Shown here in pieces: positions 33,982 through 46,800 of a stretch of DNA of 64,000 bases; positions within the stretch are counted from its first letter, which is position 1; every line of letters begins with the position of its first letter. Both the position numbers and the translations under genes were made by a program. The DNA lies in contig NC_056037.1 in assembly GCF_004379255.2 (NCBI RefSeq), positions 1,364,001 through 1,428,000 of the forward strand, read 5' to 3'. Under the pieces are notes generated by a model. The model had not been told where the DNA came from. It ran no database searches and saw only the letters and a list, made by a program, of their open reading frames with translations. This DNA is from Salvia splendens. Taxonomy: Eukaryota > Streptophyta > Magnoliopsida > Lamiales > Lamiaceae.

Positions 33982-35243
33982 GGCCATCCACAACGCTGTT
34001 CCTATACCGTTCCTAAACCGTTCCTTAAACCACTATTTGAGGGCCCCACTGTACTTTTTTACTCCATTCCTTAACTAAGGAACGGAACCTGCAACCCTCG
34101 TTCCTTAACCGTTCCTTAACCGTTCCTTAAATTACTATTCATTCAATTTCATTTTTTTTTAATTTCAACTCAATTCAATTAAAAAAACAAACACATTTTA
34201 TTAAAAAACACACAACATTAAAACAAAGTTACAACTTAAACTTAAAAAAATAAAAAGCACACAATTAAAATCATAAAAAAATAAAAGTACACAATTTTAA
34301 TAATTTCATCCGCCAAAGTTTGCCCAAATGTGCTCAATTAGATCATGTTGGAGTTGGGTGTGGGCGCTAGAGTCGCGTGTCCTTGCACGAATAGATAACC
34401 GTTCTTGTATAGACGGATGCGCTCCACTTCGAGGCGGACTACTTGCGGTTGAGCTTCCGGGGGATTCGGGGTCGAACCAATTACCCGCCTCGGGTCCTTC
34501 GTCTTGGACAATCATGTTGTGCAAGATTATGCACGTATACATGATGTCGACCATGTTCTCCATGAACCACGTACGAGCCGGGGCTTTGATGATGTTGAAG
34601 CGCGCTTGGAGAACCCCGAACGCCCTCTCCACATCCTTGCGAGCAGCCTCCTGCTTCTGCGCAAAAAGAGCCTGCTTTGGGTTCGCAGACCCACTGCACG
34701 TCTTCACGAAGGTAGGCCAATATTTGACGCATTTGTTCATAAGGATCCATTAGTTTGATTAAATTTGGGAGAAGGAAAATAGAGTTGATTTGAGATGAAA
34801 ATTGGGGTGGAAATAGAGAGAAATAGATGTGTGTTTGTGATTGAAATGAGTATGAAATAGGAGTATTTATAGAGTAAATAAATAAATTTAAAAAAAAAAA
34901 ACGGCTATAAAATTAACGGTCTCATTACCGTTAATAAAAAAAAAATTTTTTTTTTTTATTAAATTCGAATTTTTTTTTTAAAAAAATGAATTATTGCGTC
35001 ATCGGGACGAAGCCCACTCGCGGGGCAGCGAGTGGGCTTCACGCGTCGAATGGGAGTCCGCCACGTCGCCTCGGCGCGTGGCGGAACGTTTCGTTCCGCG
35101 TTCCGGAGGAACGAAACGCGGCACGGCATGGGAACGGTGGCGGCACGGAATGGCGACGGAACGCACGCTGCAACGCGTGCCGCCGCGAAACCGTTCCTCC
35201 GGAACGGCATAGGAACGGCGACGGCACCGCGTTGCGGATGCTC
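33982..35243 (-). mobile_element. Deleted PIF/Harbinger element with TAA target duplication
   Basis: A 1262-bp element flanked by TAA (33979-33981 and 35244-35246). The left end is GGCCATCCACAACGC; the right end, reverse-complemented, is GAGCATCCGCAACGC. The subterminal zones carry many copies of CCGTTCCT/AGGAACGG, on the left as an AT-rich version and on the right as a GC-rich one. The right zone also has perfect stems (for example 35010-35021 with 35028-35039). Only the C-terminal third of a transposase remains, so it can move only with help in trans. Confidence 0.88.
34306..34740 (-). pseudogene. C-terminal PIF/Harbinger transposase fragment
   Basis: 144 codons that match the end of the 13261-14565 transposase: YWPTFVKT, LFAQKQEAARKDVERAFGVL, an IILHNMIVQDEG block and a final HDLIEHIWANFGG. 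The DDE glutamate (VERAFG) is kept, but the two aspartates and the N-terminal two thirds are lost. The first residues (MNKCVK) follow a short TATA-bearing leader near 34872, so the original promoter was joined to the tail by an internal deletion. Confidence 0.88.
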
Positions 35244-35246
35244 TAA

Positions 35247-35940
35247 GAAACGCATTCTTTTCTAATTCCCCATTCTACCCTTTTCTATTTTGGTTTAAAT
35301 TATTTATATTTTCTTGGACTAATATAAAAAGGGGATATTATCTACATTTTCATTGCAACAATTTTTTATTGTGAAAGATATACTTAGGTTTCATTATTTT
35401 TTTAAAAATCAATACAATTTTATCTAATATTATTTGAAAAAGCAAATACTTTATTTTGGAATATTGGGTAGAGTCAGACAGTTTGAAATGATCTGGAAAA
35501 AGAATATTCCTGCCTTTCAGATATTGATGAGATTAATATTAATAAATATCGTTGGTTGAGTGGAAAAATAATCAATGTAAAGGGATGTCAGTTTAGTTTC
35601 CATTGCATTAAATAAAAGGAAAAGATAGTAATTTTAATTTCATTTTTCAGACATATATCTATGCTAAATAATTTTGAAATCTGAAGCTGTGTAAATATAA
35701 CATGTTTCATTTCTTATCACTAAACAGAAAAAGTGTAGTATAGATTTCAATACCATTCAAAAGATATGATTTTTTTGAATAGTTTTATTTTGATTTTTCG
35801 TAGTGAAAAGGTCAACGTCAACTACTTGAGTGAAATCGCATCAATTGTTATTTTGAGTAGGGATGATTGTTAATTTGATTAGGGATAGTTGTTATTTATT
35901 TCTGGTTGGTCTATAATTTTTTAAAATGGAATGTAAAATA
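35247..35940. other. Intergenic DNA
   Basis: AT-rich; no gene, element end or RNA gene could be supported. Confidence 0.5.
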
Positions 35941-36143
35941 GTTCTCCCCCGTTCCAAGGAAGATGACCCCTTCCTTGGGCGACACGAGAATTTATGCAAC
36001 TTTATTTTGTGTGTGAAGTGGAGTTAGTAAAGTAAGAGAGAGAATAGAGTAGAAATAAGGATGTTTTCATTTTTAGTAATGAGTCATCTTAGTTGGGACA
36101 AACCTAAATGGAAAGTGAGTCATCTTTAATGGGACGGAGGGAG
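35941..36143. mobile_element. Stowaway-type MITE
   Basis: Right end GGGACGGAGGGAG followed by TA; left end CTCCCCCGTTCC preceded by TA. These are the Tc1/mariner Stowaway inverted repeats (CTCCCTCCGTCCC) with the TA target. The interior includes CCTTGGGCGACACGAGAATTTATG, also seen in a diverged copy at 48350-48515. About 203 bp, non-coding. Confidence 0.85.
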
Positions 36144-36980
36144 TATTAACCTCTCAATTTTTCCCTATTATCCAATGAAGGTAACATTCAAAACTGATCT
36201 GACATAATTTTAAAAATAAAAGTGATGGTTTTATTTTTTCAGTTTCAAAAAATCTCCTGTCAACAAAAGTTTATGATTCAACTGAATTGCCCCTTTTAAT
36301 GATTGTGAGGGAAATTAAAATAAATACTCTGTAGTCTGGTTGGATCTTAGATGGAATTTTTACTTCAATTGAATTTGATGAAAGTTAAAATAAATGCTCT
36401 CTAGTTTGGTTTTTTATTGAATTTTAGATGGATTTTTATTAGGTTGAATCTTAGGAAAATTGATATAAATACTCTCTAGCTTGATTTTTTGATGAAATTT
36501 AAATGGAATTTTTGTTATTTAGGTTGATTTAGACATTCAATAATCATTCGTGTAAGTACGTTGGCATTGATATTGTTGTACATTTAACTTTATTTTACAC
36601 GAGTGTCTCAACAGCAAATTTAAAGTCCAACCTTACACGAGCTGTCTACTCATTAACTTACAAATATTAATCATAACATACGACATTTACTCATAACATA
36701 GAAACATGAAATAAATTAAAATAGCATCATTGATACAATATATTTAATAATGTAACAAATCATGTTTGGAGATAATTATTTCTATTTCTTTGTGATGAAA
36801 CTTGAGTGTGAGAAATTCCAATGGCGTTTTTCTCTATTAGTTTCCTAATTAAATAGGTTTGACTTGTTTTACTTTTACTATAAAAAATCATATCTTTATT
36901 AACCAGATTTACATTGTTACACGAGTCACACAAATATCCGAAAATGCTTAATTCTAGTGAAATTCTTGTAAATTACTATA
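36144..36980. other. Intergenic DNA with diverged internal repeats
   Basis: From about 36330 to 36530 a unit with ACTCTCTAGTTTGGTTTTTT, GAATTTTAGATGGAATTTTT and TGATGAAAGTTAAAATAAAT recurs about three times, an old tandem array. No gene is seen. Confidence 0.5.
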
Positions 36981-36981
36981 T

Positions 36982-37602
36982 GACCATGTTTGGTTGCCGA
37001 GAAAGTAAAGTTGGCAAGGAAAATGATTCCTGGGAAAATGAATTCCGGGAATATGATTTATAATAACTTTACTTTCCCGTGTTTGGAAAATATCAAGATT
37101 TGAAAGTATGTATTTGATTTAAACACTAAACTAAAAATATACTTATCATTTTTTATTTATAAAAAATAATAATACATATTATTTAATAAATTATTAATTA
37201 CAAATGATAATAATTATATTATTTTATTTATTATTACGATGGATAGTTTAAATATGGATTATACATCATAATATATAATAATATAATAATAAATAAGATT
37301 ATTATTATTATTATCATTATATTTACTTAATTTTTAATTGAATAAATTTTATAATTTAAAATTTCACTACAATTTTATTGTTAATTACTAATTTATATAT
37401 TAATAATTATTATATTATTATATAAATATAATTATATTTAATTATTTAATAAATTATTATTATTATTATGATAATAAAATAAAAATAAATATTAATAATA
37501 TAGTTATAATTATGATAATTTGAATTATAGTTATTTATTATCCTGAAAGTAAGTATTGTTTGTACTTTTAAATTATTTTTAAAACATGTAATAAATAATA
37601 AC

Positions 37603-37635
<33 letters not shown>

Positions 37636-37857
37636 CTGTACTATATTGCATTAAATATGTAAGAATCCTAAAACTGGGAAAAAGAATACCTAAGAAAAGT
37701 TAGGATTCAGAATCCTGGAAAGTTGTATTAATTTTCCTTGTTTCAGGATTTTGATTACTTTCCCAGTTTGATTAAAAACGGAAACAAACACAGGAATTTA
37801 AAATTTAAGAAATCAAATTACTTTCTCAGACAGAATCCTGGCAACCAAACATGGCCT
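36982..37857. mobile_element. MITE with GGCCATGTTTGGTTGCC-type ends
   Basis: The left end is GACCATGTTTGGTTGCC; the right end, reverse-complemented, is GGCCATGTTTGGTTGCC. Further inside, GAAAGTAAAGTTGGCAAGG and AATCCTGGCA-type words recur inverted. The centre is extremely AT-rich with long ATT/AAT runs (37294-37320 and 37600-37632). A clear target-site duplication could not be fixed; ATA occurs on both flanks. No protein is encoded. Confidence 0.65.
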
Positions 37858-38960
37858 ATAGGAAAATGAGTGGGAAAATGAACACACAATGTATTTTTGT
37901 AAAAAGCGAAATACTAGTAATATGCTTTTAGTAAAAGTGGAGAGAATAGTTTGCTAACATGGATCAAAATTCTATATATTAATTTCACAATAAAATTTGA
38001 ATAGAATAAATTAGTTGAATATAAAAATCATTTAGCAAAATAATAATGATGGAATGTAATATTGAATGATGAACATTCTAAAATGAAAATATATGTAACA
38101 TTGAATTGCGGATGTAGAGATATTATATAAGAAAAAGCTATACATTTTAATGTGTTGTTTTGCAATGTCTGAAATTAACACCCGTAAAATTAAAACTCCA
38201 AACAAGAATATAGAATTAGCGAAGTACTTTACTTGAACAGAACTAACCAAACATATAACATTGATAGAAATTCATGGGTTCCATCCTAAAACCAATTGGT
38301 GATAGGAGGAGTGGCCCATGAGATTTATATACTAGTTTCAGTTTTCTTTTAACACCGATGTGGGACAATTATATGTTATTTTTCTAGTTTCAATTGCCAA
38401 CAAACATGAATGGAATTCCCACTAATTCTGAATTCACGAGCAAAAGTCACGACATATGTACATATATTAATTTTCCACAGAACGAGTATATGCGTGTATA
38501 TGAATTGAAATATCAATTCCTAAACACAAAACGTGAATTATGCAAGCATGATTATACATTATACAACAATGACAATCATCCAATAAGTGTGCATAATTAT
38601 AAATTCACCGAAATCAATTTTCCCAAAACTGTCGTGTATATATATTAAGATATATATATATATATGACATGGATACAAAGAGGAAACCATATCTCAAATA
38701 ATCAAAAGAATCAATCTTGGCGCTGCGGCGGTGATTTGATTTTCATAATACAACCAAATTAATATTATACACAAATCCAATCAATTCACAAAGACTAAAG
38801 AATTCCCCGACATGCTATAATTATTATAAACTTTGAATTGAAATGGCTCATCCAAACAGTTATACAAATCCATAACACATAAACCCTAATTTTTCTCTAT
38901 TCGTAAAACCAATTAAGAATTAGAAACCCTAATTCTCCTTTGGAACATAATCATCAATAG
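37858..38960. other. Intergenic DNA
   Basis: AT-rich, with a short TA microsatellite near 38647-38664. Open frames here are short and have no gene-like features. Confidence 0.5.
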
Positions 38961-39355
38961 AGTGGCTCTATACCACTTGTTGAAATAATTGAATGAACAA
39001 TTACATAAAGATCTTTATGATGATTAACCGAGAACGATGGAGAAGAAAGGAAGGAATCCAAACGATCAGAGACATTCTTCACAATAGTCTGCCGAGAGAA
39101 TACAGATATATTGAATGTTCTTCGAGACCATAACCTAATCTTATATTTATATAAATATAAGTCCCTTTATTTTTTCTATTCAGTCCCTCGTCAAATAGAA
39201 AATCTCATATAGTATCTACACTTATTTCCATAACAAATAAATACATTTTAGCCAAAACTTTAATCGATCACTTTAATTGGGCAACTGAATGATAGTCATA
39301 CACATTAAATTAGTCATGTGTAAGCCCAAATTTCCAATATCTCCACCACGCCAGA
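38961..39355 (-). mobile_element. Copia-like LTR remnant with primer-binding-site motif
   Basis: Read on the minus strand, the segment ends TCAACAAGTGGTATAGAGCC. This closely resembles the junction of an LTR with the initiator tRNA-Met primer site (TGGTATCAGAGCC), here lacking one base. Upstream of it the minus strand holds LTR-like features over some 380 bp, including a palindromic TTATATTTATATAAATATAA. The start begins near GATATTGGAAATTTGGGC. No matching second LTR or polyprotein is in the window, so this is a solo or truncated LTR; its left edge is approximate. Confidence 0.5.
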
Positions 39356-39863
39356 GAATTTCCAGCCGGTGGTGATGAACAACAACATCCGGCCGGCGAT
39401 GATGCTCAACCGCGTCCACCACCCGCCGGGGCTGCACAACCTCCAGCTGCAGGCGGCGGCCCACAACATCCCTCTTCCGGTGGCGTTCCGCAACCTCCAG
39501 CGACGGGCTGCGGCAGCGGCGGCGAACAACAACGTCCGGCCACCGGTGCCGGCGAACAACGTAGTGCAGCCACCGGCGGCGGTGGTGAAAAATGAGGCGG
39601 AGCAGGATTTGATCTCTGTGTCGGCGGCGATGAGCATTGGGAGCTCGTCGGACATTATGCCAGGGAAGCGTGCAGGGAGCTACGTCGTTCCAGCTGTGCG
39701 CAGACGATTGAGATGGCTGGTGACGACGACGACGGAGAGGATGGGGAGAGTGGTGGCGGCGGAGAGGGCGGTGAGAGCTCATGTGGGTGAGGGGAAGAAT
39801 GGTGGAGTAATAATACTCTCTTTTTTTATTGTTGTTTTGATTAGTTTTTTTTTTTTCATTTGA
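39356..39863 (+). other. GC-rich low-complexity block, several frames open
   Basis: About 430 bp of GC-rich DNA in an AT-rich setting. One plus frame has an ATG at 39375 and runs to 39863 (Ala, Asn, Pro-rich, ending in a hydrophobic tail); another plus frame is Gly/Pro/Gln-rich; a minus frame is Arg/His-rich. Imperfect repeats of CCGGCGGTG and AACAACAAC explain why all are open. It abuts the LTR remnant, so it may be the tail of a gene broken by that insertion. I do not recognise a protein family. Confidence 0.3.
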
Positions 39864-40819
39864 ATGATTATTGAAAGTTGTATACTGTTAAATTATCCTA
39901 TAACTTTCGATCGAGATATTTCATGTGTGGTTTGAATGGTTGAGTATCATATTATTATCTTAGTGCAATATTGTGCAATACTGTGCATGATTGTGTAAAT
40001 AAATAAAATGATTTGACTATGAGGATAAATTAACTCAACAAACTTTAATTATTATTTTTAAATTAATTAATTAATTTTTAATTAAATTTTACAATATATT
40101 AATTGTAAATCCAAAAGGATTAGAATAATTTAGAGAAAATTTTATGCTCATACATAGTATTATGGTGTGTTAATTACTTATAAATTTATTTAAATTTCAA
40201 AAATTAATTAAATATGCTGGTTAAATGAATCACTGCAAAAAATAAATAGATATAAAAATAGAAAGCAAAACTATGCCGTAAATGTTTAGGAACAATTTAA
40301 TATAAAAATTAATGTAATACCGAGTAGTAATTAAATTGTTTAATTAAATCAAAATTAAGTTGATCATTAGGATTTAACAATTACTACTAAAATTTATCAA
40401 TTCATGGGACATAAAATAAAAATATCAAACATTAAATTTTGAATCAGTAAATTTATCAATTCATAATGTTGAGGACACAAAATATCAATATTTGTGTTTT
40501 GGATTAACATTATTCCTTGCACAAATATGAACATTCTTCTTTTTTAGCACATAGTATATGATCTCAATACGTATTTACTCCGCCAAAAAATTGTCACACT
40601 ATGAATAATAGTAGTACACACCAGTTTTAATAAAATATTTGATGGTAGTAAGTATTGTAAGTTGTATAACTATATTATTAGTACAAATATTAGCATTTAG
40701 TAGTAATTTTTTAATGATGACGAGCCAAAGAGGAAATCGGGACAATTTTTTCGCGGGAATATATTTTAAAAGTGAAGTATTTCTACTAAGTTGATAGAGA
40801 GCATCCGATCCAACAGCCT
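39864..40819. other. Intergenic DNA and PWD 3' flank
   Basis: AT-rich. The right end is the 3' UTR and downstream region of PWD. Nothing else is supported. Confidence 0.5.
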
Positions 40820-43800
40820 TTAGAGCGGCTGCGGCCGAGTCTGCACAATGTAGATATCTTTCCCGACCAAGCACCCTTCTACGTCCTGCGCGCCGTCGAA
40901 CTTCTGCTCGAGGAAGAACCCGACCGCCCCGAGCTTCCGCCCGAGCTGCTGCCGGAAGCTGGCATCAACGGTCAAGGGCTTCTTGCTGTAGTCAACCGTC
41001 AGCTGTATCACCTCCCCGTCCGCGGGGCCGCCCCCGCGCACCACCATCTCCTCACTGAAGTTGGCGAACGCCAACGACCGCACTGTCCCGTCGAATTTTC
41101 CGGCAGCGAGCCTCCACGGCGTGCCCCTCGTGCCCGAAGCCAGGGTTTCCCCGAGCCCCGGGGCGATCTCCGCCTCGACCACGTCCTCGTTTTTGTCGGT
41201 CGGGCTGACCGTGTGGAGCACGAACGAGAGGTCCGGAGAGAGCATCTCTTGCACAAGCACGGCCATCACGGCCTGGTCCTGCGGCACCCCGGCCGCTCGG
41301 CGGCTCAGCACGGCTCGGCGGGTGTAGAGGGACGCCCAGACGCGGGCGATGGCGTGGCCGAAGACGATCGGGTTAGACGGGCTGACATTGGGGATCGACT
41401 CGTACAGCCCCGCGGCGGACATTCCAGCCAAGTCCTCAACATTAGCGCTCGAACGTACTATCAGCCGCGCGGTATCTGGGAACATTTTCGATATGGTTTC
41501 GATGGTTTCTTTTGAAGGACTCAGAGAAGAGATGAGCTCCTGAAGCCGGTTACACAGCCGGTCGAGCTCTCCGTCAATTTCAGCTGTTTCTATGCTCTCA
41601 AGAAGCGAGACGTAGGTCTCCAACGACCCGTTGCGTTCTAAGGCTAGTTCCATGGAACGGAACGGGATCACTGCTCCCTTGGGGGCGTTGAACGAAGCCG
41701 GAACTCCTCCTTCGTTATACACTGTCATTCAAGGTTCAAGAATCAGTAAAACCGCATTTATCTAATCGATCACTCTACGTAAACGCCTCCATACGGTAGT
41801 CGAAAACCGCAACACACACATAATAAACAAGTTGGATCAACTCGATTTACTCCACCTTTATTCGAAGCAGCAGCCAACGAAGCTAGGCGACCACACGATG
41901 CGGCCTTTGCACCGGAATCGTGAATTTTAGCATCCTCAACCGCTATAACACCTCCAGACGACGTACCCTGAGAGGCATCACTATAAACTCATAAACGTTG
42001 GATTGGCAACGAAATAATCCCATTGCCTCAAAACATTTCCATACCGTTTTGATGTCTGTCTCCGAAGACGTGCTGTTCTGTTCCAAGTCTCCGGTCTTGG
42101 ATGAACCATCAGTCGGTTTATTTCCCACCGGAATGTTACCATTGCTACTTTCTGCTGAAGTTTGAACCAAGCAGACCCCCGAAGGTGATGCTTCCAACCT
42201 GAAACGAGCCGGTGAGGAAAGACACTGACAAGAGAAACCGACAAAAATCAATCGAAAGCGAACCTCACAAACTTCCCACTAAGATTTCTCATGTCAGAAA
42301 CTTTTTCATCATCTTCGCAAGTCACAAAAACAACCCTTTCCTGCAGTTCACAGATACATTCTACGTCGTTTCAACATCAAAGAAACGAAAAAGGAAACAA
42401 CAGAAACATGGAATAGGACTTGCTTGCCGCGCTCGGACACCAAGATGAGATAAATGGGGCAGCTCCTGCAAAAGGATGACTCCAGTAATATTATCTCCGG
42501 CCGCTGTTACCTGGAAGAGGCAGAATTTAAAGTTAACGTTAAGCACTTGACCAACAAAATGCACGCCGATCATCAAAAAGTTCAGAGACGGAAAATAACC
42601 TCTTCATCTCCATCAGCTCTGTTCACGACTAGAATAACCGGTCCTGTTACAGACGATGGTATTGACCCAGGAACGATGCTATCCACCTGTAGACGAGTTG
42701 CATGAAGACATTTGAAATCAATATAACAACTTTCGGACATAAAAAAGTTTCTGAAAATCACGTTGACTGAACGGGACGGGCTATCATAGAATAAGGCCAC
42801 AGAAATAGGACATGTGATGGTTCAAGAAATCGTATTCGTGGCATAATTGTTAAACAAAAGGTGGTGATGAGTAAAAGCATTGCTAAATGGAAGTATGCGA
42901 TTTCTTTTATATTTGGATAATCGCCACGAAAAATACATGGACTCTGGATTTTCCAAAAATTCCAAATCGAAACTGACATGACAGCCACGTGGCAAATCAA
43001 GATTGCTTTTTGGGTTTGGGGTTTGCGAGAAAATCCAAAACAAGTAAAATCCGTGTATTTTCGGATGATTTCCATGTAAGTTTTGATATGGGATATGCGA
43101 GAAACGGAAATGAAAAAAAAAAGTAAATTTTGTGTATTTTAGGAAAAAAATTAAGTTCATGTGGGAAACCAAAAACGGCCCAACGTTTGTGTACTTTTTA
43201 GCAAATTAACCTTTAGCTTTGCATACGAGCTGTATTGGTTAGATATGCTATAAGCATGAACAGTAGGCCAAGATACCGATAATTTCTCTATAAAAGCATG
43301 CAAGTTATATTTGCGCCACAAGGAACGAGACGGAGTACCTGGATGAGGGTTCCAACAGCATCTCCCGGTACAAGAATATCCCAGCCCTCAGACCCGAGAA
43401 CGTTCCTAACACCTTTCAGAAGAAGAGTGCACAGTTTTGAAACCTGAAAAATCACACTGTATTTTCCCCATCGAAAATTAGATGGCTACAATGATTACTG
43501 AATCATCCACGGTAGAAATAATAAAAAAAACAGGAGTATCATACCCGGCACGAATCTCAGCTTCAGCATACGTCCTAATGGTGTTATCAGGAACCCCAAA
43601 GGCGTTTCCTAAAATCTGCACGGCCCAAAATCGAGTCAATCTTCAAATGAACTATAAGCATTAACATATATTAAAACGATAATTTTTTCGATTTCTTAGT
43701 TTACCTGAACTCTTTCAGGGAATATATTAAGAAGTGCCTCCGAGTAATCTTCTGTTAGTCTCTTAGCTCTATCGAGTGTAGCTTTAAGCCTCAAACCCCA

Positions 43801-46800
43801 TATTCTCGTACCATTTTCGCTGCCTTGAAATTATTACCACTCGTGAGAAATCAGTGTAGTTCTACATGACCAGCACTATGAAGTCACTCGCTCACTCGGG
43901 AAAATATTCACCTTCAGTTTCGAGAAGACCTCTGTTTTGCCAAGCTATGAGTTCGTTTCCTATAGCTTTGCACTCGCCGGGCTTCCAGCCTGATAGGCCC
44001 AACTGATGTATGCTGGCGACTAGAGCTCCGAGTGGCTCACTCCAAGAACCAGCGTTCTTTTGCTCTACATTCTCCGCGAGCCAGTGGGCCCCACCAACAG
44101 CTTCAAGTTCATTGATGAACCTGTGAAAAGCCCAAAACCCGAACCAATTAACAAGCTTTTTATTTGGGGAGGAAACGCGAGATTAAGTATGGCTGTAAGG
44201 GCAGAGTACCTGCTTAGAAGAACAAATGAATAGTCTTCAAGTCCAATCTCACATAGACGCCACTGCAATCACACGGATCCTATCACCGACCGACCTAATG
44301 GGTTTTTATCGAACCGAGAGAAATGGTTAACAGAATACGCAGGTAGTCTCACCTTTTGCCGCATTGCTATAGCAGCATCAGGGGCGTCGTTTCGAAGGCC
44401 ACTATCTAGACCCTTAGCGATTTCTTGGCGAAGATTGCCCAGAGATTGTATAGTTTTCATCAATACTGTTATCCATTCACTTTTAGAAATATCGCTTGCA
44501 CCGACATTATCCAGCGCCTGAACATTGTATGAAACATTAGATACACAATAAGCATAATTTACGAACTATTATGCTCTACAACATTACTAAAAGTTCCAGC
44601 GAATATTTCTCAATCTTACAATATGATTTTGTGAAGCTATGAATTGACAATATGTTCTATATACTCACATTTGTTCGAGAAACAACAAATTTCTGCTAGC
44701 AATATCTACTAAGACAAAATAAGAACTTTAAAGCAATGGTACCTTTTTAGATTCTAAAAACTGAGGTAGGTAAGAGCTCGAACCCAGAGATTCTTTGATT
44801 GATTCCAGCTGTTCTTCCAGACTACAATTGTGAATCAAAAGCTCAGCATCAGAAAAATTCTTAGCGACGTTTGACCATATATCCTATTATAGGATCCAAC
44901 ATTTTTCATATGAAACTCGAGATTAGACTAAACTAGGTCAAGCTAGTTGCAGTTCCCAGTTATACTTAGAGAACGAAAAGCTACAAGCGTTAGTTAATTA
45001 TCATGAAACACAAATTACCTTCCAGCATTGAAGAAATCTTTCAGCTCTTGATGGAATATCTTGAACTGCTGAACAAAAGCTTCACTATATTGTCCGGGAT
45101 TCTTCGTGATTCTTGCAAGCATTGCTTCTGTGGCAACTAAATCCTCAGGGCCAGCACATCGATGAAGCTTGTTTTGTATCGTGTGTTTGATTTCTTGCTG
45201 GAAATATCGATAAACTACATTAATGACTCGAATCAATTTTACTAAAGCATAGATGAAATCACTTATCAATCACCTTAAGGTCGTGAGGGATGTCGTTCCT
45301 GTGAGCAATGTCTCGGATCCTCGTTAGGGGAACGGATGCAGTGAACTCTGCCTTGAAAGATGGCAAGCAAGGATGAATCTTGCGGATAACTAGAAGTTCC
45401 TGCATTTTAATAGATATCACTGAGGAACCCCAAAATTGAACTACCTAATAAGTGATAGTATAACATAATTGATTTGAAAATTGACCTGAAGCGAAGTGTC
45501 GTTCCTGCTGGAGATTCGTTCCAGGTCGCGGAATATAAGCCTGGAGATCTCGGCATGCCTGTTCGGTCGATGATGTCCCCCGTCTTCGAAGCAAGGAATC
45601 TGACCTGTGTTTATCCACTACAGAAAAAAATAAAATTCGATCAGGATTTAGGACACAAAGTAATTAATCAATCGTCAAGAAAAGCGATAGCTAGAACGTC
45701 ATAACACCTTCAGATATATTGCTGAATATGTAAGAGCTTCCAAGCGCTTTTCGCTGTCGATGTTTTCAGCCACAAGCTCTCGAACAACCTCAAGCTTTGC
45801 AACAGGGAAATGCAGAAACAACATTCAAAACCACAGCTCGTCCAAAAATATGTGCATCTCAACTCGACCCTCAGTGTTTTTTAATGCGAGAAACGAAACA
45901 GTCAAACAACATAACTATCGGTATTCAATTAAGAAAAAAGCCAAAACTGTTTATACCTTCCTCCACCAGTTACGTCCACTGCGGTCACCTTCAACCAGCT
46001 TGAGAGAAATCCCCTCGAGACCTGAAGTCTCCCAGCGTATCTTCTTTTCTCCATCCAGGTTATCCTTCGAGCGAACAAACGAGACGTTCTTTCCCTGCCA
46101 TTGGTCCACAAACGAACTAGCGGTAACACCCTCTTCTACTGCAGAAGCAACACTCTTCCCATTCTCACTCCCTCCCGCCTCCAGTTCTTGCTCGTCTTCC
46201 CCCTCCCAAGGCAGCAGCTTCACCTCCTCTGTAGTCTCGCCCCACTTACAAACACCACTAAAACTCCCCTTCTCTTCAATCTTTAGAACTCGGTTATCAC
46301 CATGTTCCCACACCAACTTCTTATCCTGGCCTACTATCACAAACTTATACTCCACAGGCTCTCCTGTGCTCGCCAAGTCCATATTGCAAACCCATCCGTT
46401 CTCTGTCCATGTCAGCATCACCTCCTTCTTCCACGATCCAAACTCCTTGGCAGACCCCAACACTGCGACATGCTCCCCGAATGCGACCTGGTGGTCTAGT
46501 CTGAGCTTCAGCCTAACCTTATCATCACCGGACTTCTTAGACCGCCTCTCCTCTCTATTTTCCTCTTTCATCCCTTCCCTATAGATCCCATTATACCAAC
46601 GAAAAACAAAAGAAACAAAGAAAGTCATTCCCTTCTAAAACATTTGTTCATAGAAATCACCCTTTCAAAATTTCAAACATCATCATCATTCAATCAACAA
46701 GAAATACTGCTCCCAACATTATAATAATTCTATTGGTTTACGATTTTCCCCAGAAATCACCCTTTTAAAATTTCAAACTCATCATCAAATCTACAAGAGA

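Noticed and set aside
39273..39782. 169-codon Arg/His-rich minus frame
   Set aside because: Extreme composition produced by GC-rich repeats; it also runs into the LTR remnant.
45760..46584. 274-codon plus frame
   Set aside because: Ser/Pro/Leu-rich mirror of PWD exon 2, which contains the CBM20 domain on the minus strand.
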